From the NCBI GenBank assembly GCA_037176845.1, contig JAYKXP010000008.1:248001-312000 (forward strand): a stretch of DNA of 64,000 nt, read 5' to 3'. A program made the position numbers and the translations under genes. Numbering within the stretch: the stretch's first letter is position 1; every line of letters begins with the position of its first letter. Origin of the DNA: Paramarasmius palmivorus. Taxonomy: Eukaryota > Basidiomycota > Agaricomycetes > Agaricales > Marasmiaceae. Under the pieces are notes generated by a model, which saw only the letters and a list, made by a program, of their open reading frames with translations, ran no database searches and was not told where the DNA came from. Of this stretch, positions 33,688 to 47,800 are shown one piece after another.

Positions 33688-36127
33688 TCAACCAACACTT
33701 CCAACAGCCCGAAACATATCCGCACTGGCTTTCAGAAGCGCACCAGCTCCTATGCGTAAAGACGCTCTCCGTCGTTGCTTCGGACTTTGCTGTGGCGTTG
33801 AAGATGTAGAGTGCTCTGATGCGGATTGGTTTCGACTCGGATGCTTCGGTAAATACTCCGCCTTTGGTGCCGTCGCCTGTAATGCTGACGAAGGCGAGAC
33901 ACCGAAAGCTACAGGAGTAGTCTCCTGCTGTTGTTGTCTCATTTTTGAGCTGTGTGTATCAACCTTTACCCACTCCGTCGGGGTCACTACTTCTTCTTCA
34001 CTACCACCATCCCGTTCTCATCCTCAACCATCTCCACCTTTTCCCCTTCCTTTAAACGCGCAGCGGCTGCAACTGTAGCAGCGGCCTTTAAACTCGGCAC
34101 TCTCTGGTGTTTATACTTCTTCGACAATGACTCTGGTAACATCGCTCTCTCGGAAGATTCAACAGTCGAGCCTTCCCCAGACGACGATGAAGACGCTGGC
34201 GAAATTCGTTCACAATTCGGTCCCAGCTTGCTCTTTTCCCTTCGTCTCACCGGTGGGTCGTGTAACTGGACCTGGCTCGATGAAGACATTGGGGTGGCAG
34301 TTAGACTACCATTCGGACTGGGTGTCTTGCTGCCATTCATAGGGGTTTGAGAGCCAGGTGTGCCTTTGAGGTTCGTCAGTAGGAGTTACACACAGGTGAA
34401 GCGAGAGAAGGTCACACACTTAACGGGGAAGAATTGGGTGACCTTCTTGGACTGGGTAATGGGAATAGTAGATTGGCGTCTTCGTCATCGTCGTTCCTGC
34501 GTAATCTGCAAGCACTGTATCTCTTTGACCGACTACTGGATTGTAGTGACTCCTTTTCATCGGGCTCCTCATCCTCCTTGATAGGAGTCGCTGGCTTTCG
34601 TCTTCTCTTCGTCTTGACATGAGAATACGAAGTAGGAGGTGGAATGACATTCACATGCCCAGGTATGGGGATAGGGACGGTCGGCGATGCAGGGGCACTG
34701 TGGGATCTGGGTCAATGGGAAGATGCCGCCATACAAATCCTTGGTGACGAGAGACACGTCTGGCGCAGAGGAGTTGTACGATGTAGCAGACGTTGATGAT
34801 GTTGCAGATATCGAGGAATGTGTAGTGGACGTGGAGGAAGTAGATACTTCCCTTTCTCTTTCCCCGTCGCGTTTCCGTGAGAGGACGTCTAATTCATCTT
34901 CAGTCTCTACATAATCAGGGTGGCCGTCTGCTCGGAGAGGTGCCTCCCAGTTTTTGAATTTGCCTTTCCGCTTCCTGATGCTTTCTACCTCGTCAACGGC
35001 AACACTAGCAGCGAATTTGTTGACCTGAACTTCTGGCTCGTCTTCCTCGCATATAGCGGAAGTCGACGCGGATGCATGTACTGGGTCCGAGTTCGAACTG
35101 GGGTTTGCCTCGGTGTCCTTCGTCTCCAGATATTTGAGAGGCTTATAGTGTGCCATCGGACTGTACATCGCAGCCTCTGGATCTAACTCGCCTTCTTCAC
35201 TTGTCATCGAAGCTCCTGAGCTAGAGCTAACGCTACTACCTCGTCTTCTCCTCGCGCCCTTTGAAAAACGTTCCTCCCATTGATTCCCGGTACGAAGACA
35301 TTCTTCGGTGATGTGGAAACAGTCTGTACAGCATGCTCGAAGAGGTATAGTGACGATTTTCGGGTCCTTGTCCTTGTCCTTTCCGTTAGAGTTGTTGATA
35401 AGCGTGGAGTTGGCGCTAGGTGAAGATGAAACGTGTGACAGCGAAGCGTATGAATCTGCGTATGAGGAGGATATGTATGAGGGTGCGTTATAGGGAATGG
35501 TAGGTGAGCGATTTAAGGGGGACTTGGTTCCTGAGGAAGCTCCATCCGAAGACAGAGTTGGGGATGCTGGTGGATGTAAATGGGCATGTAAATGTGTTTC
35601 GACAACGAGAATTGGATTAGGTAGCGCATTTGGTGATCGTGATAAGGAAGGGGTCCGTTGACGATGTGGGGAAGCAGAAGAATTCGAGGTAACTAGGCAA
35701 GGAGGCCTTGAGCACTCTCTACCTCTGCTTGGAGACCTGGTAGCAGGATGTGCCATGAAACTAAAGTATTAACGGTGTGTTAGAACCCAATAGAATATGA
35801 TTGAATGAATACATGCCTTGGTAAAGGGAGTTTGAGGACGACTCCATGAGGATGATGTTGTTCGATTTGGTCTCCCTCTGTTGCCTTCTTCTTCCACAAC
35901 GGCAAAGAATACGACTTTGTGACCATCAAAGGCCGCTTATGCCTCTGACATTCCGGGATTAAGACGCATTCCGAGTCGAAACGAACGACTCTAGCGAGGT
36001 CCTGTTCGTTTGAGTAACCGCAGGGGTCCATGATTGGTGACTGCTCTGATTGAATATAAGAATGAGAATGAGAACGAGAACGAGAAAGTTCAATTGCTAG
36101 ACCCGGTGTCGCAGGTAATGAAGACAT
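33688..36127 (-). CDS. Conserved low-complexity basidiomycete protein
   Basis: Function unknown. Exon 1 from 36127 (MSSLPATPGLAIELSRSRSH) holds FDSECVLIPECQRHKRPLMV. A long exon (35756-34640) holds a Cys-containing conserved block IPLRACCTDCFHITEECL, a polar/acidic middle with many Ser runs, FKNWEAPLRADGHPDYVETEDELD and CPCIADRPYPHTWACECH. Further exons are Ser/Pro/Arg-rich and end near 33690 (RIGAGALLKASADMF). The frame shifts near 33985-33996, where a run of GAAGAAGAAG meets a TAG; shifting by one continues into TPTEWVKVD, so an indel is likely. The Cys clusters might bind metal, but no known zinc-binding signature is clear. Likely an intracellular regulatory or scaffold protein. Confidence 0.65.
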
Positions 36128-37618
36128 GAGAGAGTATCAGGACATGAGCTGAAGGAAGAGAAATGAAAGAGGAACCTGAGGCTGCCCTAAATCGTTCGAT
36201 GCGCCTGTGGTGTAGCAAGTTCACACGCAATCATTCTATCAATTCTGTAGACCCCATCAATTTTACTAGGTCGCATGCGGAAAAGTCGCATCCGGTGCTT
36301 CCCTATTCCTTAAAGCCTTATTCTTTACATTGATTCTTTGCATTTCAGGTATTCAGATATCTATCTCAAAATATTCAAGTTTTCAAGGTCGTTTTACCTG
36401 AAAAAAATTGTCCATGCGACAAACATCATCATCTCATCAACTGTGCAGTAAATCACTCCAAAATGTTCTCCAGACCAGAACAAACCCCCAAATGGAAACA
36501 TCTCCCTGATTGGCGATGTCGGCAGGTGTCACTTCTCCAGAACTATCTCCGCCTGGGACCTCGTTCGCTCCTCCCAAACGCTCCCATGATACAGGCTCGC
36601 TTCTTCATCGCTCGCGCTGGAACTAGTGACGCCACCTGGCGCATATCCAGAGAGGCACTCGTTTGACCCGGGGCTGACCTAGCCTCGCCCTCGCCGGACA
36701 AGTAAATTCCAGCTGTCCCGACTCGCACAGCGTGTGGCTGCGAACAACCTAGACGTACGGATCTTGTGTAACATCCCGTCCTCGCAGCTGCCAGCCAATG
36801 AGCAACTCTGAGCAAACATCGGATTCCGGAGCACCGAGGGCTGCGCAACTTCGGCCTTTAGAAGAGGATACCATTGTGCCAAGGGAGAGCAAGGTCAATA
36901 CGCCCATAGCCAGCCATATCAGCAATCCTACGACCCTAGCAAGGACTTGAACGCTGAAAATCTCATGTGGAGTTGCTTCAGGTTCGCTTTGGGATGGTAA
37001 GGGAGCTCCAGGTAGGGGAAAATGAGACTGTAGACAGAAGATGGACGCACGCCATATTCCGTACGTTCTAGGACCTGAATCAGAACAGTTTGAGTGAAGG
37101 CTGCAAAATGTCGTTCCTGGGTCCTGGTTGCTTAACGCCAAGGCCCAAACACCAGTAACGAATATCTCACCGTTTATTGGTCCCGCAAATTACAATATCC
37201 ACGATTTCCGAAGCTAGCACAAGCGGGTGCCCACAGCGGCGAGAGTCTGTCTACGGTCGTCAGAGCTGATTTCCGAGGGAGTCCTGAGCAAACCCCAGGT
37301 CATAGCAGAGGATCAATCGAACACGAGCTCGAGAACCCGTGTAAAAGTTGCAAGACCTCAGTGCACCGTCGCCCACAACCACACGAATAACGTACACCCA
37401 CAACGACCTACAACGTTTCTTCTGATGCGGTAGCGCAACGGCAGCGAACATTGAACGCAGGGTCGTACATATTGACGCAGGTACGATGGAAATTATATAT
37501 GTATTATAAGAATTCTTTCCCCATGTCACTATCCGCTTCGCTAGCGGAACGACCTTTAGTCCGAACAATTCAGATAAGGACTATTCATATTGCGAGAGCT
37601 ACATACTTACAACTACTA
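36128..37618. other. 1.5 kb with no secure gene
   Basis: Upstream of the previous gene and downstream of GAA1. Two weak candidates exist. A plus frame at 36463-36666 starts MFSRPEQTPKWKHLPDWRC in a promoter-like context. A minus frame at 36749-37141 contains one strong hydrophobic segment (VVGLLIWLAMGVLTLLSL). Neither has a recognised family or a convincing intron structure. Confidence 0.4.
36749..37141 (-). CDS. Possible small membrane protein (weak)
   Basis: 130-codon frame with a single predicted transmembrane helix flanked by polar sequence (FSVQVLARVVGLLIWLAMGV). No signal peptide, no family recognised, and the same DNA is open in other frames, so this may be chance. Confidence 0.22.
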   Translation of the reverse strand: MALSNQDPGTTFCSLHSNCSDSGPRTYGIWRASIFCLQSHFPLPGAPLPSQSEPEATPHEIFSVQVLARVVGLLIWLAMGVLTLLSLGTMVSSSKGRSCAALGAPESDVCSELLIGWQLRGRDVTQDPYV

Positions 37619-40027
37619 CTAGGACAGCAGGCAAACAAGTCCGGCTTGCAACATCAGCGGAGTATAGACTATGCACAAGAACGGTAACGACCACACACCC
37701 AACACCTCCCAGTCCCACAGCAGCTGCTGTACATAGTCCACTTTCATTATCCACCCAAGACCTAATGCACCATAGACGCTAAATTTAGCAAATCGAATGA
37801 TAGCACTTTGGGATGAGGATGAGAGGACCAAAGGGATTCCTGATACTGCTGCTAGGGTGGCGGCGAGTGAAAAGTTCAAAACCGCGATGATAGAAATGAC
37901 TGTAGACGCAAAGCAAAGGTTTAGAGCTTTCAATACAACTGAGATTGAAGGGTATTGCGGAAGTGTATCGGGTGACCTTATTGCTCCTAGTAAAGCAGTG
38001 AAAAGAGCCATGCAGAACAGCGTTGAGTTGAACTATGCTTCCGCATGAGTACCACGAAAACCGGCGGTGAGCTAGTAAGAACATACCATTCCCTGTATCG
38101 TCAGGCCACTCTTTATCATTACGAAGGCTACGACGCCGACGAGGTGGGCGGTTGTCATGATGAAAATAGCCTCGAGGACGGGTCTGGGTTTTTCCGGTTT
38201 CGCTGCGTCCACCCAGGCTTTCAACCCGCTGAACATCATTCCAACACTGATGAGTACCGCGCTAGGAAGATAATTGCCAATCTTGACAAATCTGTCCGGT
38301 GCCGTCATGACATAGAAGAAGAATGAAGCGTGTAATCTTTCTAGTAAGTTATTCATGGTTCTCAGCGTGGATTCCACGATTCTGACGAAAAAAAGTTCGA
38401 GTCAGTGTTGCAATCAGAATACACGGGGATCATTGGGTACCTTCCTAGAGCATGGAACCCATGCGGCCCTGTCGCCGGTAGTGCGAATATTGTAAAAGCA
38501 TCGATACGGAACCTGTAATACTTAAGGTTAGTATTTCGTTGATAGTCAAATGAGCCCGTGAGATTCTTACTGGTGGAATAACCCATGGACACCACTGCCA
38601 CGCCCACTGGCCTGGTACCGCACATGTCGATAGACGTTTCTTGCTTGATACGAATAAGTTTGGACTTCCGAATTGCTACGGAGGAAGTCCGGGACCCAAG
38701 TTGGTACTATTTCCTTCTTGTCTTGATAATCTCTTGGGGGAATTTGGTCGTAAAGAATGACCGGAACGCCGCTTCGGTACGCTGCGATACGTTGAAATGA
38801 ATTGAGGAGGTCCTGATTTGGGAGTCGACCATTCAATCCCTCTAGGATGTAATCAGTACCGGAATAGTCCAGCGCTGATCGCTGTAATAGAGTACTGACC
38901 ATGGAAAATGCCTAGATGGGAAAAGGAATGTCCTGGATAGTCGATGTTCAAGGCAGTCCAAATGACACCGGATGACAAGTTCAGGTTCTCGCAAGACAGG
39001 TCTAAGGGTCGATAGAGTTCAATAAGAGTTTGGAGTGAGGAGAATGTCACGCACTATCTTGGGATGAACCGTGATATGCATTCAGCCACGCTTGCATGCC
39101 ATCCATATATCCGTCACTCAGCACGAAAATGAGATCTTTTGCCCAAAGAGAGTGTTCTAAAACGGCATTGGGCCTCTTCATATGAACTATCGGAACGGTA
39201 TGACTCACGTTTAAGGAACTTGGCCAGGGCAATGACTGTTGCAACTCCACGCAAATTCAAATGTCCCGAACCTTCTTCCATTCGACTGATCCAAGAGGCG
39301 CTAATGACCATAGCCTCCGTGCCAGAGGCACGAGGAGACGAAAGGATCGCATACGTGTTTGTGCCTTCGATGTCCTGCAAGTGAAAGAAATAAGCCAATA
39401 TTGCAGATCGACAAGAAGAAAAGGTACCCCAGAAACGGCGGAGAAATTGTATCGCTGTGTAGATGCTGGGAGTCCTATCTTACGGAGTTCTTCGACCAGG
39501 AAGGCCGTCCTCCTGTAAGGAAATGTCAAGCAAGCCCTTCGGAATATAATTCGCGTTATCTCACTGCTCACTCGTGCCGTTGGTGTCCCGGAGTCGCTCC
39601 AAGTGTTCAAGAGTTCGGTCCGCAAAGTGAACGTCATCCCAGTTCCAATACATGTTGACCTAAGAGATCGAACATGGTAAGTATATGGCTTCATTTTCGA
39701 GGTGTTTGCGATCTGTACTTGTCCAGGTTGAAGTGCATTTTCGTCGATGTATACGCCGCGGCCGAGACGCGGTGATGGAATAGCAAATAACCACAGGTAT
39801 CCTACAAAGAATAGCAATATTCTAGCGCAAGATGTTAGACAAAAACGGAACAAATGGGCAACTTTAGTGACACACCTCAGCAGTGTAATTCTGCGACTGA
39901 TCGTCGACACAATTTTCCTCCTTCTACGAATGCGGGTGAGATTTACGTCCCCAGCTGGCCTAATAATACGCAGCGGTAGTTGGATAAGTCGTATTGGCAG
40001 CCTAACGAGGCGATTCCATAGTGGCAT
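37619..40027 (-). CDS. GAA1: GPI transamidase subunit Gaa1
   Basis: Multi-pass ER protein of the GPI-anchor attachment complex (PIG-K, PIG-S, PIG-T, PIG-U, GAA1); it helps bring substrate protein and GPI together. The N-terminus has a basic stretch (RIRRRRKIV), a first transmembrane helix (LFFVGYLWLFAIPSPRLGRG) and VYIDENALQPGQV, all family features. Further segments are DYILEGLNGRLPNQDLLN, MESTLRTMNNLLERLHASFF, YVMTAPDRFVKIGNYLPSA and a hydrophobic C-terminal half ending LVCLLS at 37619. I chose the ATG at 40027 (MPLWNRLVRL); the upstream in-frame codon at 40063 is not ATG. Many short introns. It is divergent from the USP48-like gene with about 165 bases between starts. Confidence 0.87.
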
Positions 40028-40192
40028 GATGAGTGAGGCGTTGAGGCCTTTGGGATACAGCAACGTTGTTCATGTCAACAACCACAAAGCGCTCAGCGCT
40101 CACCGAGCGTCTATCAGTCTGGTCCTTTCCTTTTCTCCACCACCACATACCAGTTATTCTTGTGCAGATTCTTTAATTCTTCGCGCTTAATC
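40028..40192. promoter_or_regulatory. Bidirectional promoter region, GAA1 / USP48-like
   Basis: Only 165 bases separate the two divergent start codons, so the genes must share a promoter region. No TATA box is obvious. Confidence 0.5.
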
Positions 40193-43100
40193 ATGGGACA
40201 GAAACGGAAGAGACGCGCTTCGCCGACAACCGGAGGTTTGGCTACGGGGGAAGTATTGAAACGAGACCGTCTCGCTGGCGGTGCGACATCTTGGGGCTGG
40301 GTCGGCACAGAGGTCCAAGATGCCTCACAGATCACGAGAGAACATCTACAAGCAGCATACGGTCTATCTTCAAGAAGCCAGCATCGTCGCTGCCCCAACA
40401 AATACTTTCAGCAGGAGCCTCGATGCTCTGTTGACCCAGCACTGAAAATAGTAAACGGCGAACTCGAGGAGGATATTATTGTTATCTCTGACGACGAAGA
40501 ATCGTCTCAGTGTAACAAGAAGGATTGTAAACAGAATCCCTTCTGTCTGAATCACTTGGGTCAAGATAAATGGGAGGATGGTGGTCAGTCGAATCTCCCT
40601 CGAAATACTTTGACTGATCGCTCACAACGGCCACTAGATAAAGCTGGGAAGCTATGGCTAAAAACCGCAAAACTTGGACGCATTCCCACAGAAGACTCGA
40701 GAGAGCCGGGGATGCCGGTTGGGTTGAAGGTGGATTCCAGCATACATCACATTCTTTCGCGGATTGCTCAGTTTCAAAACAGAATCTTGGTGCTACCTGC
40801 TACGCCAATGCCTCGCTCCAAGTAAGAAACAACTTGTTGAATCTTATTCTCTACAACTCAATCACTTAGGTTTGGTTTAGGGATCTTACTTTCCGCGAAG
40901 GTGTCTACGGTTGCCAGGCAATCGATGGATCAGAAGAGAAATTCATGGCTCGTATATCATCCGTCATTCGGATCGCTTGAACTCATGGAAGTGGAAACAG
41001 GAGTCACCAATATTTCAACTCCAAGTCACGTTTGCTGCGCTGCAAGAGAGCATACAGCAAGCGTTCAACCCGACGAAGTTGGTGGAAAGTTTGCAGCTGC
41101 GTACTGCGGAACAGCAAGATGCACAAGAGTATGTTGCTCTGTACGGCTAGGTCTACGGCGTCTGACCTTCTATAGATTTTCAAAATTGTTCATGTCACAC
41201 CTCGATTCCGAGTTCAAAAAACAGCCCAACCCACGTCTCAAGTCGCTCATCACAGATCATGTACGAAAAATTTACAGGTGGTATGATGAATCTCATGCTA
41301 AACCTGGGGAGGGTAGTTTGAAGGAACTCAAGTCTATGGCACTGTCTGTGACAGGTGCAACTACAAGTCCGAGCGATCCTCTAACTTCCTGGAACTGGAG
41401 ATCAGTTTCAAGGTAAACTCATTGTCTTATTCGCCCACCCCCACATGAGCTTATATGTAACTAGAACAAAGCGAGGCTCGAGGATTGTATCGACGTGTTT
41501 TTGCAGCCAGAACACCTCACGGGAGATAATCAGTGAGTAACCTCACTTGCTGTAAAGCCTTGGTTGACGCAAATTGAAGGTACCTCTGCACCCAATGCGA
41601 CGGTCTCCAAGACGCCACACGATACACTGAACTCCGTGAATTGCCTCCTGTCTTGCACTTCTCGTTGCTTCGATTCGTATATGACCTGAAGACCATGGAA
41701 AGGAAGAAATCCAAGAACATTATCTCGTTTCCTACACGATTAGATATGCGTCGCTTCGTAATTCAAGCGAATCACGGCGCAAATAGTTCCGATGAGCGTC
41801 CACCCGAAGACATGTACGAGTTGCGGGGCATATTATTACACAAAGGTTCCAGTGCCTATCACGGGCATTATGAAGCACAGGTCTATGACGGGTAAGCCTA
41901 CCTTAGACTTAATTCTGGGTAGTCACCTAATAAAATTTCCTTGCAGCGACAAGGGTGCATGGTTTCAGTTTAACGATGATGTGGTCACACGGATCTCTAA
42001 ACTTGGCGATGTCAAAGAGGCGAAAGTAGCCTCTGAGAAGGTTCGTCTTGGAACCTTAAAAGTCTGGTTATATGAATGATACTCATCTCCGTCTTCTAGC
42101 CAGTAATCGTGAAGCGGGCAAAGAAACGTAGGATCGAAGACAGCGAAGAAGAAGCGGAGTAAGGGGCCGACTTTGTTCTGGAGAATTGCTCACTCATTCA
42201 TGTTTTAGGGGTACATCAACGCCAATAGGCGCTGGGGATAACGCAAAGTAAGTCATCCCTAATTGAATACTTGTGAAAGAACATCCTAATGTGGTCTTCA
42301 GCATTATCTCGTCGAAAGACGCATACATGTTGATCTACGTGAAGAAATCATTTGAGAATTCTACCAGTGGGACATCTCAGTGCAAGCCTCCTACCCGTGC
42401 TCTCGACGTGATCAAAGATCTGAATAGAGTACATCAGGATGCCTGCGCGGATTACCAACAGAAGTATGTCATTTTTTATTGAATATTCATCTCCCGGGTG
42501 CCACAATTCCTTCTCAGAGAGGCAGAATGTTTGAAATCATTCCAAGACTTGCGCAAAAATATGCTTGATATTTACCGGCATTGGGAAACGTCCGGAGATG
42601 AAGAGGTGAGTAACTCTTTGTGAGTACGGTTGACAAAGAAGCTTACATTGCTTGGGCTCTTTTGAAAAGGACATGGTGTTTGTCAGCCGTCGATCTCTCG
42701 AAAACTGGCTTGCGATCGAAGCCAAATCCGGCCCAGACCTTCATCAAGACGAGATGCAGTGCGAGCACGGCCAGTTGGACTATCGTAAGGCCAAAGAGAT
42801 CAAATGCCTTCGCAAAGATAGTTACGAGAAGATTTTACAAACACGAGGCTCCTTCGTGGCGAGCTATTCATTGGATAACCTTTGTCAAACATGTATTGCA
42901 GCCGAGTTTAAAGGTAAGTGTCGCATGGTAACCTGTATTTTGGATCAATGCTCATTCCACTAAGAGCGCCTATATCAGGTGGAACATCCGCGCTTGGTTA
43001 ACCTGTTCAATGAATTACTTGAGAATGGAAGTGATGGTGTTGGCTATTGGATTCCGAAGTCATGGCTCAGAGGTTTGTCACATCATTCGTACTCGAAAAA

Positions 43101-44640
43101 TATTATTATCTATGATGACACGCACTCTTAGATTGGACTCTACAGAAACCAAAGATGCACCAGCCCTCTATGAGTGACCCGCCTCCGGACTCGCCCGATT
43201 TTGATGACATTCATTGTGAACACGGTGGTCTTTCTCTTAATCAGAACAATCGGCGACGCATTTCAGTCGAGGTCAGTCCTCGCTACGGCAGCTGCCATTC
43301 ATATTGATCTGAGATGTACTAGGCATGTGAACTTCTGACTAGTTTATTTCCTGAATGGAAACCGGTCTCTGTCGATGAAGGTACGCTACGCTTCTCTTGC
43401 ATTGTTGATATCCTATCGACGTTGTCATAACTAGAGCCTTGTTCCATATGCGACGTGCTCCTATACGAACGAAAACACAGTAATCTCGAACGCCGCAAGC
43501 GTGCTGAAGATGAGAAGGTAGATTCCGTTAATGCCTCTTATCTTGACATCACTTTTGACATTCTGATGTGAACAGGCGAAGCTCAAGCGCATGTTTGAGT
43601 ATGCTTGTGACCAAGGAACTTTCTTTTCTTTTGAAAGCGTCCCTAATGCCATTGTTCCGTCATCTTTCATCCGACAATGGAGGCAGTGGCTTGGAAAACC
43701 TACCGAATATGAACGTCCCGCGAGGGTGGACAATTCGGTATTCCTCTGCGAACATGAACTGCTTTCCCTTGATCCCAATTGCCCGTCGGACCTGGACCAC
43801 GATGTTACAATCATCAAACTGAGCGAATGGGACATACTGGAATCGCTGTCAGTAGGACACACTGCATGAAATCCACAAGCCTGGCACTGATTATTATCTT
43901 GAACCCATAGCTACCCGGCCGGGCCCTTGATCGCCCTAGAGCGTTCGACAGACCAAGAACAACAATTCATTTGTAGCATCCCTGTCTGTCAAGAATGTAG
44001 ACAACGAAGGTGATTTATTTTTCGTACGTATCTATGTATTCGCTTGCTCATGGCGACGAAATAGGAAGATCGACTGGGAAACAACGGATCTCATCGTTCG
44101 CATTAGAGGAGGGAAAGCAAACTCGAGCAAGAGGGCGCAGACTTATGCTAATCGCCAATCTCGCCGTCTTCGTCAAAAAGGCGAGAATAGGAGGGTAACA
44201 GTGACAAAGTCGACCACTGTAAAAGATATCAAGATCATGGTATGTTTGTCTGCCCCGTCGCTAGGATGACATCTAAATTTGTATGCAGCTGCAAGATATA
44301 CTGAACATTCCTACTATCTGTCAACGATTATTCTACCGGGAGCAGGAGTTACAGGATAGTTCCATGACCGTCGGATCCCTCAATCTGTTCGCCAACGACA
44401 TCTTAGAGTTTCAAGAGCAAAACGAGGTGCACGAATTATCAGACACTGATGAGGATGTGAACAGACCTCAAGACGAGGGAAGAGCGTTCAGTGGAACACT
44501 ACTAGGAAGTAGCTCGAATTATTTTTCCTGACACAGTTGAAGAAAGGCCTCTAGAAGAAGAGAAATCATGTTCAGCATGTACATTCGCCAATTCCTTGAC
44601 TGCGGTAGTGTGTACTATGTGTGGTAGTACATTTGTGTAA
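40193..44640 (+). CDS. USP48-like ubiquitin carboxyl-terminal hydrolase
   Basis: Cysteine protease of the USP (C19) family. The start MGQKRKRRASP is basic; acidic linkers follow. After GLK the intron at about 40731-40782 splices to the Cys box NLGATCYANASLQ (catalytic TGC at 40798-40800). QTFAAL-type helices, RTAEQQDAQEF and the His box SSAYHGHYEAQVYDG (about 41847-41890), then WFQFNDD, complete the core. CPxC-like Cys/His pairs of DUSP-type regions follow (43.4-43.9 kb). The C-terminus has a ubiquitin-like domain (QLQDILNIPTICQRLFYRE) and a RanBP2-type zinc finger (CSACTFANSLTAVVCTMC) ending at TAA 44638-44640. A one-base shift near 44505-44516 separates the last two modules. Domain order matches USP48, a nuclear deubiquitinase. 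Confidence 0.87.
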
Positions 44641-44853
44641 TACAAAAGTGGTATACATATACAGGCACTTTATTTACTTTGTTCGTGGGGACACGTCAAA
44701 ATGTTTGCTCGGAAGGTCGTTGGGTCTAAATGTTTGGAATGTACGATACCTCAAAGTCCCAAAAATCCCATACCCAGAAGGGAAAAAAAGAAAGAAAACG
44801 ACAAGAAAACCATGCAGATGAGAGACCCAAATGACCAAAAATATCCCAGCTAC

Positions 44854-47800
44854 TTATACATAACTTGTTACCTGTTGAAAAGGATAGGAATCGGATGCAG
44901 GGACCATGGTGCCACGAGGCGGTGCCATTGCGACACCGTTCATCGTCGGTATTACCCTAGCGTCATGAGTGTTGTTTCGAGAAGCCAATAAGGAACATGT
45001 AGTTTCGATAACCTCTATGTTGTTTGATGCAGCTCCTTGCATTTTGACTGCGAAAGCAAGTGCTTCTTGTGTGAGGTCAGCCATATCGCCAACAGAAGCT
45101 GCTTGAATCGCAAGGATTGGTGTTGAGGCCGCGCCGGTGGAGACACCGGTAGCAGCAGTGACCCGAGCAACGGCTGATTGTGCGGCTTCAGCTACAACAG
45201 CCTGTGCAGCAACCGCAAGACGATGAGTGTCGGGGGGTGTTGGACCTGTGAGGGCTCGGTCGTACGCTACCAGGCTTTGCTCAACAGCTTGCTTTTGTTT
45301 CACGAGAACTTGTAAATCCCCTGCAGAACGGGGTTGGGTCGTAGCCTCCTCAGTGACACGTTGCGCGACATTTTGTAGCACTTCCACCACACGTGCCGGC
45401 GCATTCTCGGTAGGATTGACCGTGGTCCTGCCAACAGCCCTAACTGAAATTCAGGGCTAAAGAGTCAATCCGAGCAGAGTACGCTCACCTTAGAGGTGCT
45501 TGATGAAGCAACGTGTCACTTTGGCTCCGAGGAAGGCTATATGAGGGATCTACGGCAGATCGGGGCGCTATGTTTAGGTGGAATGTTGTCGACAGGTGGC
45601 CTTCTTGACCGTCCAGCATGAACTATGAATCGAGATCAACATATCAGAAAAAGCTGTTGAGGTGACGTTTGAGAGTTACCAACCTTGGCGTTGACCGTTA
45701 TGTCGCAGCTTTGGGCATCCGGCGGTGGCGTGCCCGAGAGTTCCTCGCCTTTCCAGGACAGCCACGAAGGAAGCGAAGGGGAGCTATAATGAACAGGAAC
45801 ATTTGTAAAAGACGTCTGAGGATCCCATATGTGGGGACTCCAATGCCACCGAAGACCGCAATACGCCACTCCAGGTGGCGTGCCAGCCAACTTACGCTGG
45901 AAAGGTCGGAATTCCCAGCGGCCTTCTCCAAGTTTCTTGGCCTCGACATTCCAGATGTAATTCCCTTTTGACTTGGCTTTCTTTCCGTCCTCATTAAATC
46001 GTTGGATATAAGGGTGCCGCCATAGATAGTTCCGTATCTGCTGGGAGCATGAGTCTAAAAGGATAATTATTGGAAAAACGGTGACGCGCACTTTTTTCAT
46101 GGGTATCTTCTCTTCGGGATAACCTTGTCTTGCCAACTGCCGGACTGCGTCAGTATGATGTAAAGATACTCCACTAAGAACTATGACATACTTCTTCTAA
46201 GAATGCAGTTGTAAAGGCAAGAATCCTGAATTTGAACGGCCGGAAGTCCGGCGACTCGTCAAGACGTTGCATCTTTTTGGGCATCAAAGTCTGATGAATC
46301 GGGTCGCCTTTTGAGTCTGTCACATCCACTGGAGAAAAAGTTTAGAAGAGCTTTGAGATGGATTGTTAGAATACGCACAGTTCGAGCAAATCCGGTTGAG
46401 GAACTCGAAAAAGATGCGGTCTACTTCGCCTCTGTACTCTTGGGGAACATCAACAATGCCAGCGGACTGAAATGGGCTCATCAGTAAAGTTTTTGGGAAC
46501 TCGATAAGATGTCCAACACAAACATTATGAGTACTACTACTTCGGGGTGAATCCTCATCTCCATCTTCCGCATCATCACCTTCATCATCTCCTGGCGAGT
46601 TCTTCGCATGACCGTCCCACGACTTGCTCGGAGAAGAGGTCAGCGAAGTCTCAGAACTTGCAGACTGTAACCCATTCACAACTCGTTCACCGTCCATACT
46701 CCCGTTAACTCCATTCCATGCAGCTTGCTGAGGATCGAATGTTTGCGGCTGAGGATAAGTATAGGTGAAAGGATGTGCGCCTATGGAACCAGAACGGTTC
46801 ATTCGCCCGTTCAGCGGCGGGTTACCGGACTTTGCGAAACCATTCCCAAGGTTTGTCCGATTTCCAGCGATGTTGATAGAACCAGTAGATAAGGAGTGAC
46901 TATGGCGCGTGTGCACGACACTTTCCGACCATGAAGAACGCAAAGTCGGGAATATGGGCGTCTTTGGGGCAAGGTCTAACGGGGGAGCTGAGGTGGCGTA
47001 CGCCGGATAGTTTGTGATGGGCGGTTGCGACTGCTGCTGTTTGACGGGATTGAACACAAAGTTTCGTGTCGGTGTAGGTGGTCGTGAGGGAGGTGGTGAT
47101 TGTAGGGAATGAATGTGGGCATTCTGTGCCGGATACAACACTTCATCTTGAGGCTCCGATTTGAGTGCCTTGATGGGTCTCTCGGCCTCAATCTCTGAAG
47201 CGCACCGTTTGCGAGTTGAATCTGGAGGTGTACCTACTGGCTGGATAGGTATGATGGGAGAAATATCAATATCCGACGTCGGCGTATTTCCGGCGGAGAA
47301 TACGAGAGACGACGTCTCTGGAATGGGAACCAATGATGTGCCTGACGGAGGGTAGTACTCAGGGCTACCGCCTATCGCAGGACTACTGCCACCTATCGTA
47401 GGGAATGCCGTAGAAGCATTGCTCTCAGTCATCGTAAGATCGCTCATTCCGGATATGACTTCAGAAACATAAGCCAGCTTCTCGCCTAAATCTCCCACCA
47501 GCCTGCTCGCCTCTGCACCCTTGCCTGCTTTGCACAACGAGGCTGCAGCAGAGGCAGATTTGACAATCCTGGAAATCTGGTGTTTAATTTCGCATCATCA
47601 AATTCAATCACGAGAGCAACTTACTCTTCAAGGATAGATCCTCCAATGCTTAACGGGGATTCTTCCTTTTTGACGGCCATATCGGGAACCATTGGAAAGA
47701 CAATACCGGTCGTATCTGGATTAGGTGCGGATCCCGGAGCGAGGATTGAGGTACCTAGGACCGTATTAGGAGAGTTGATAGTCCCAGAACGACTTCGTGG

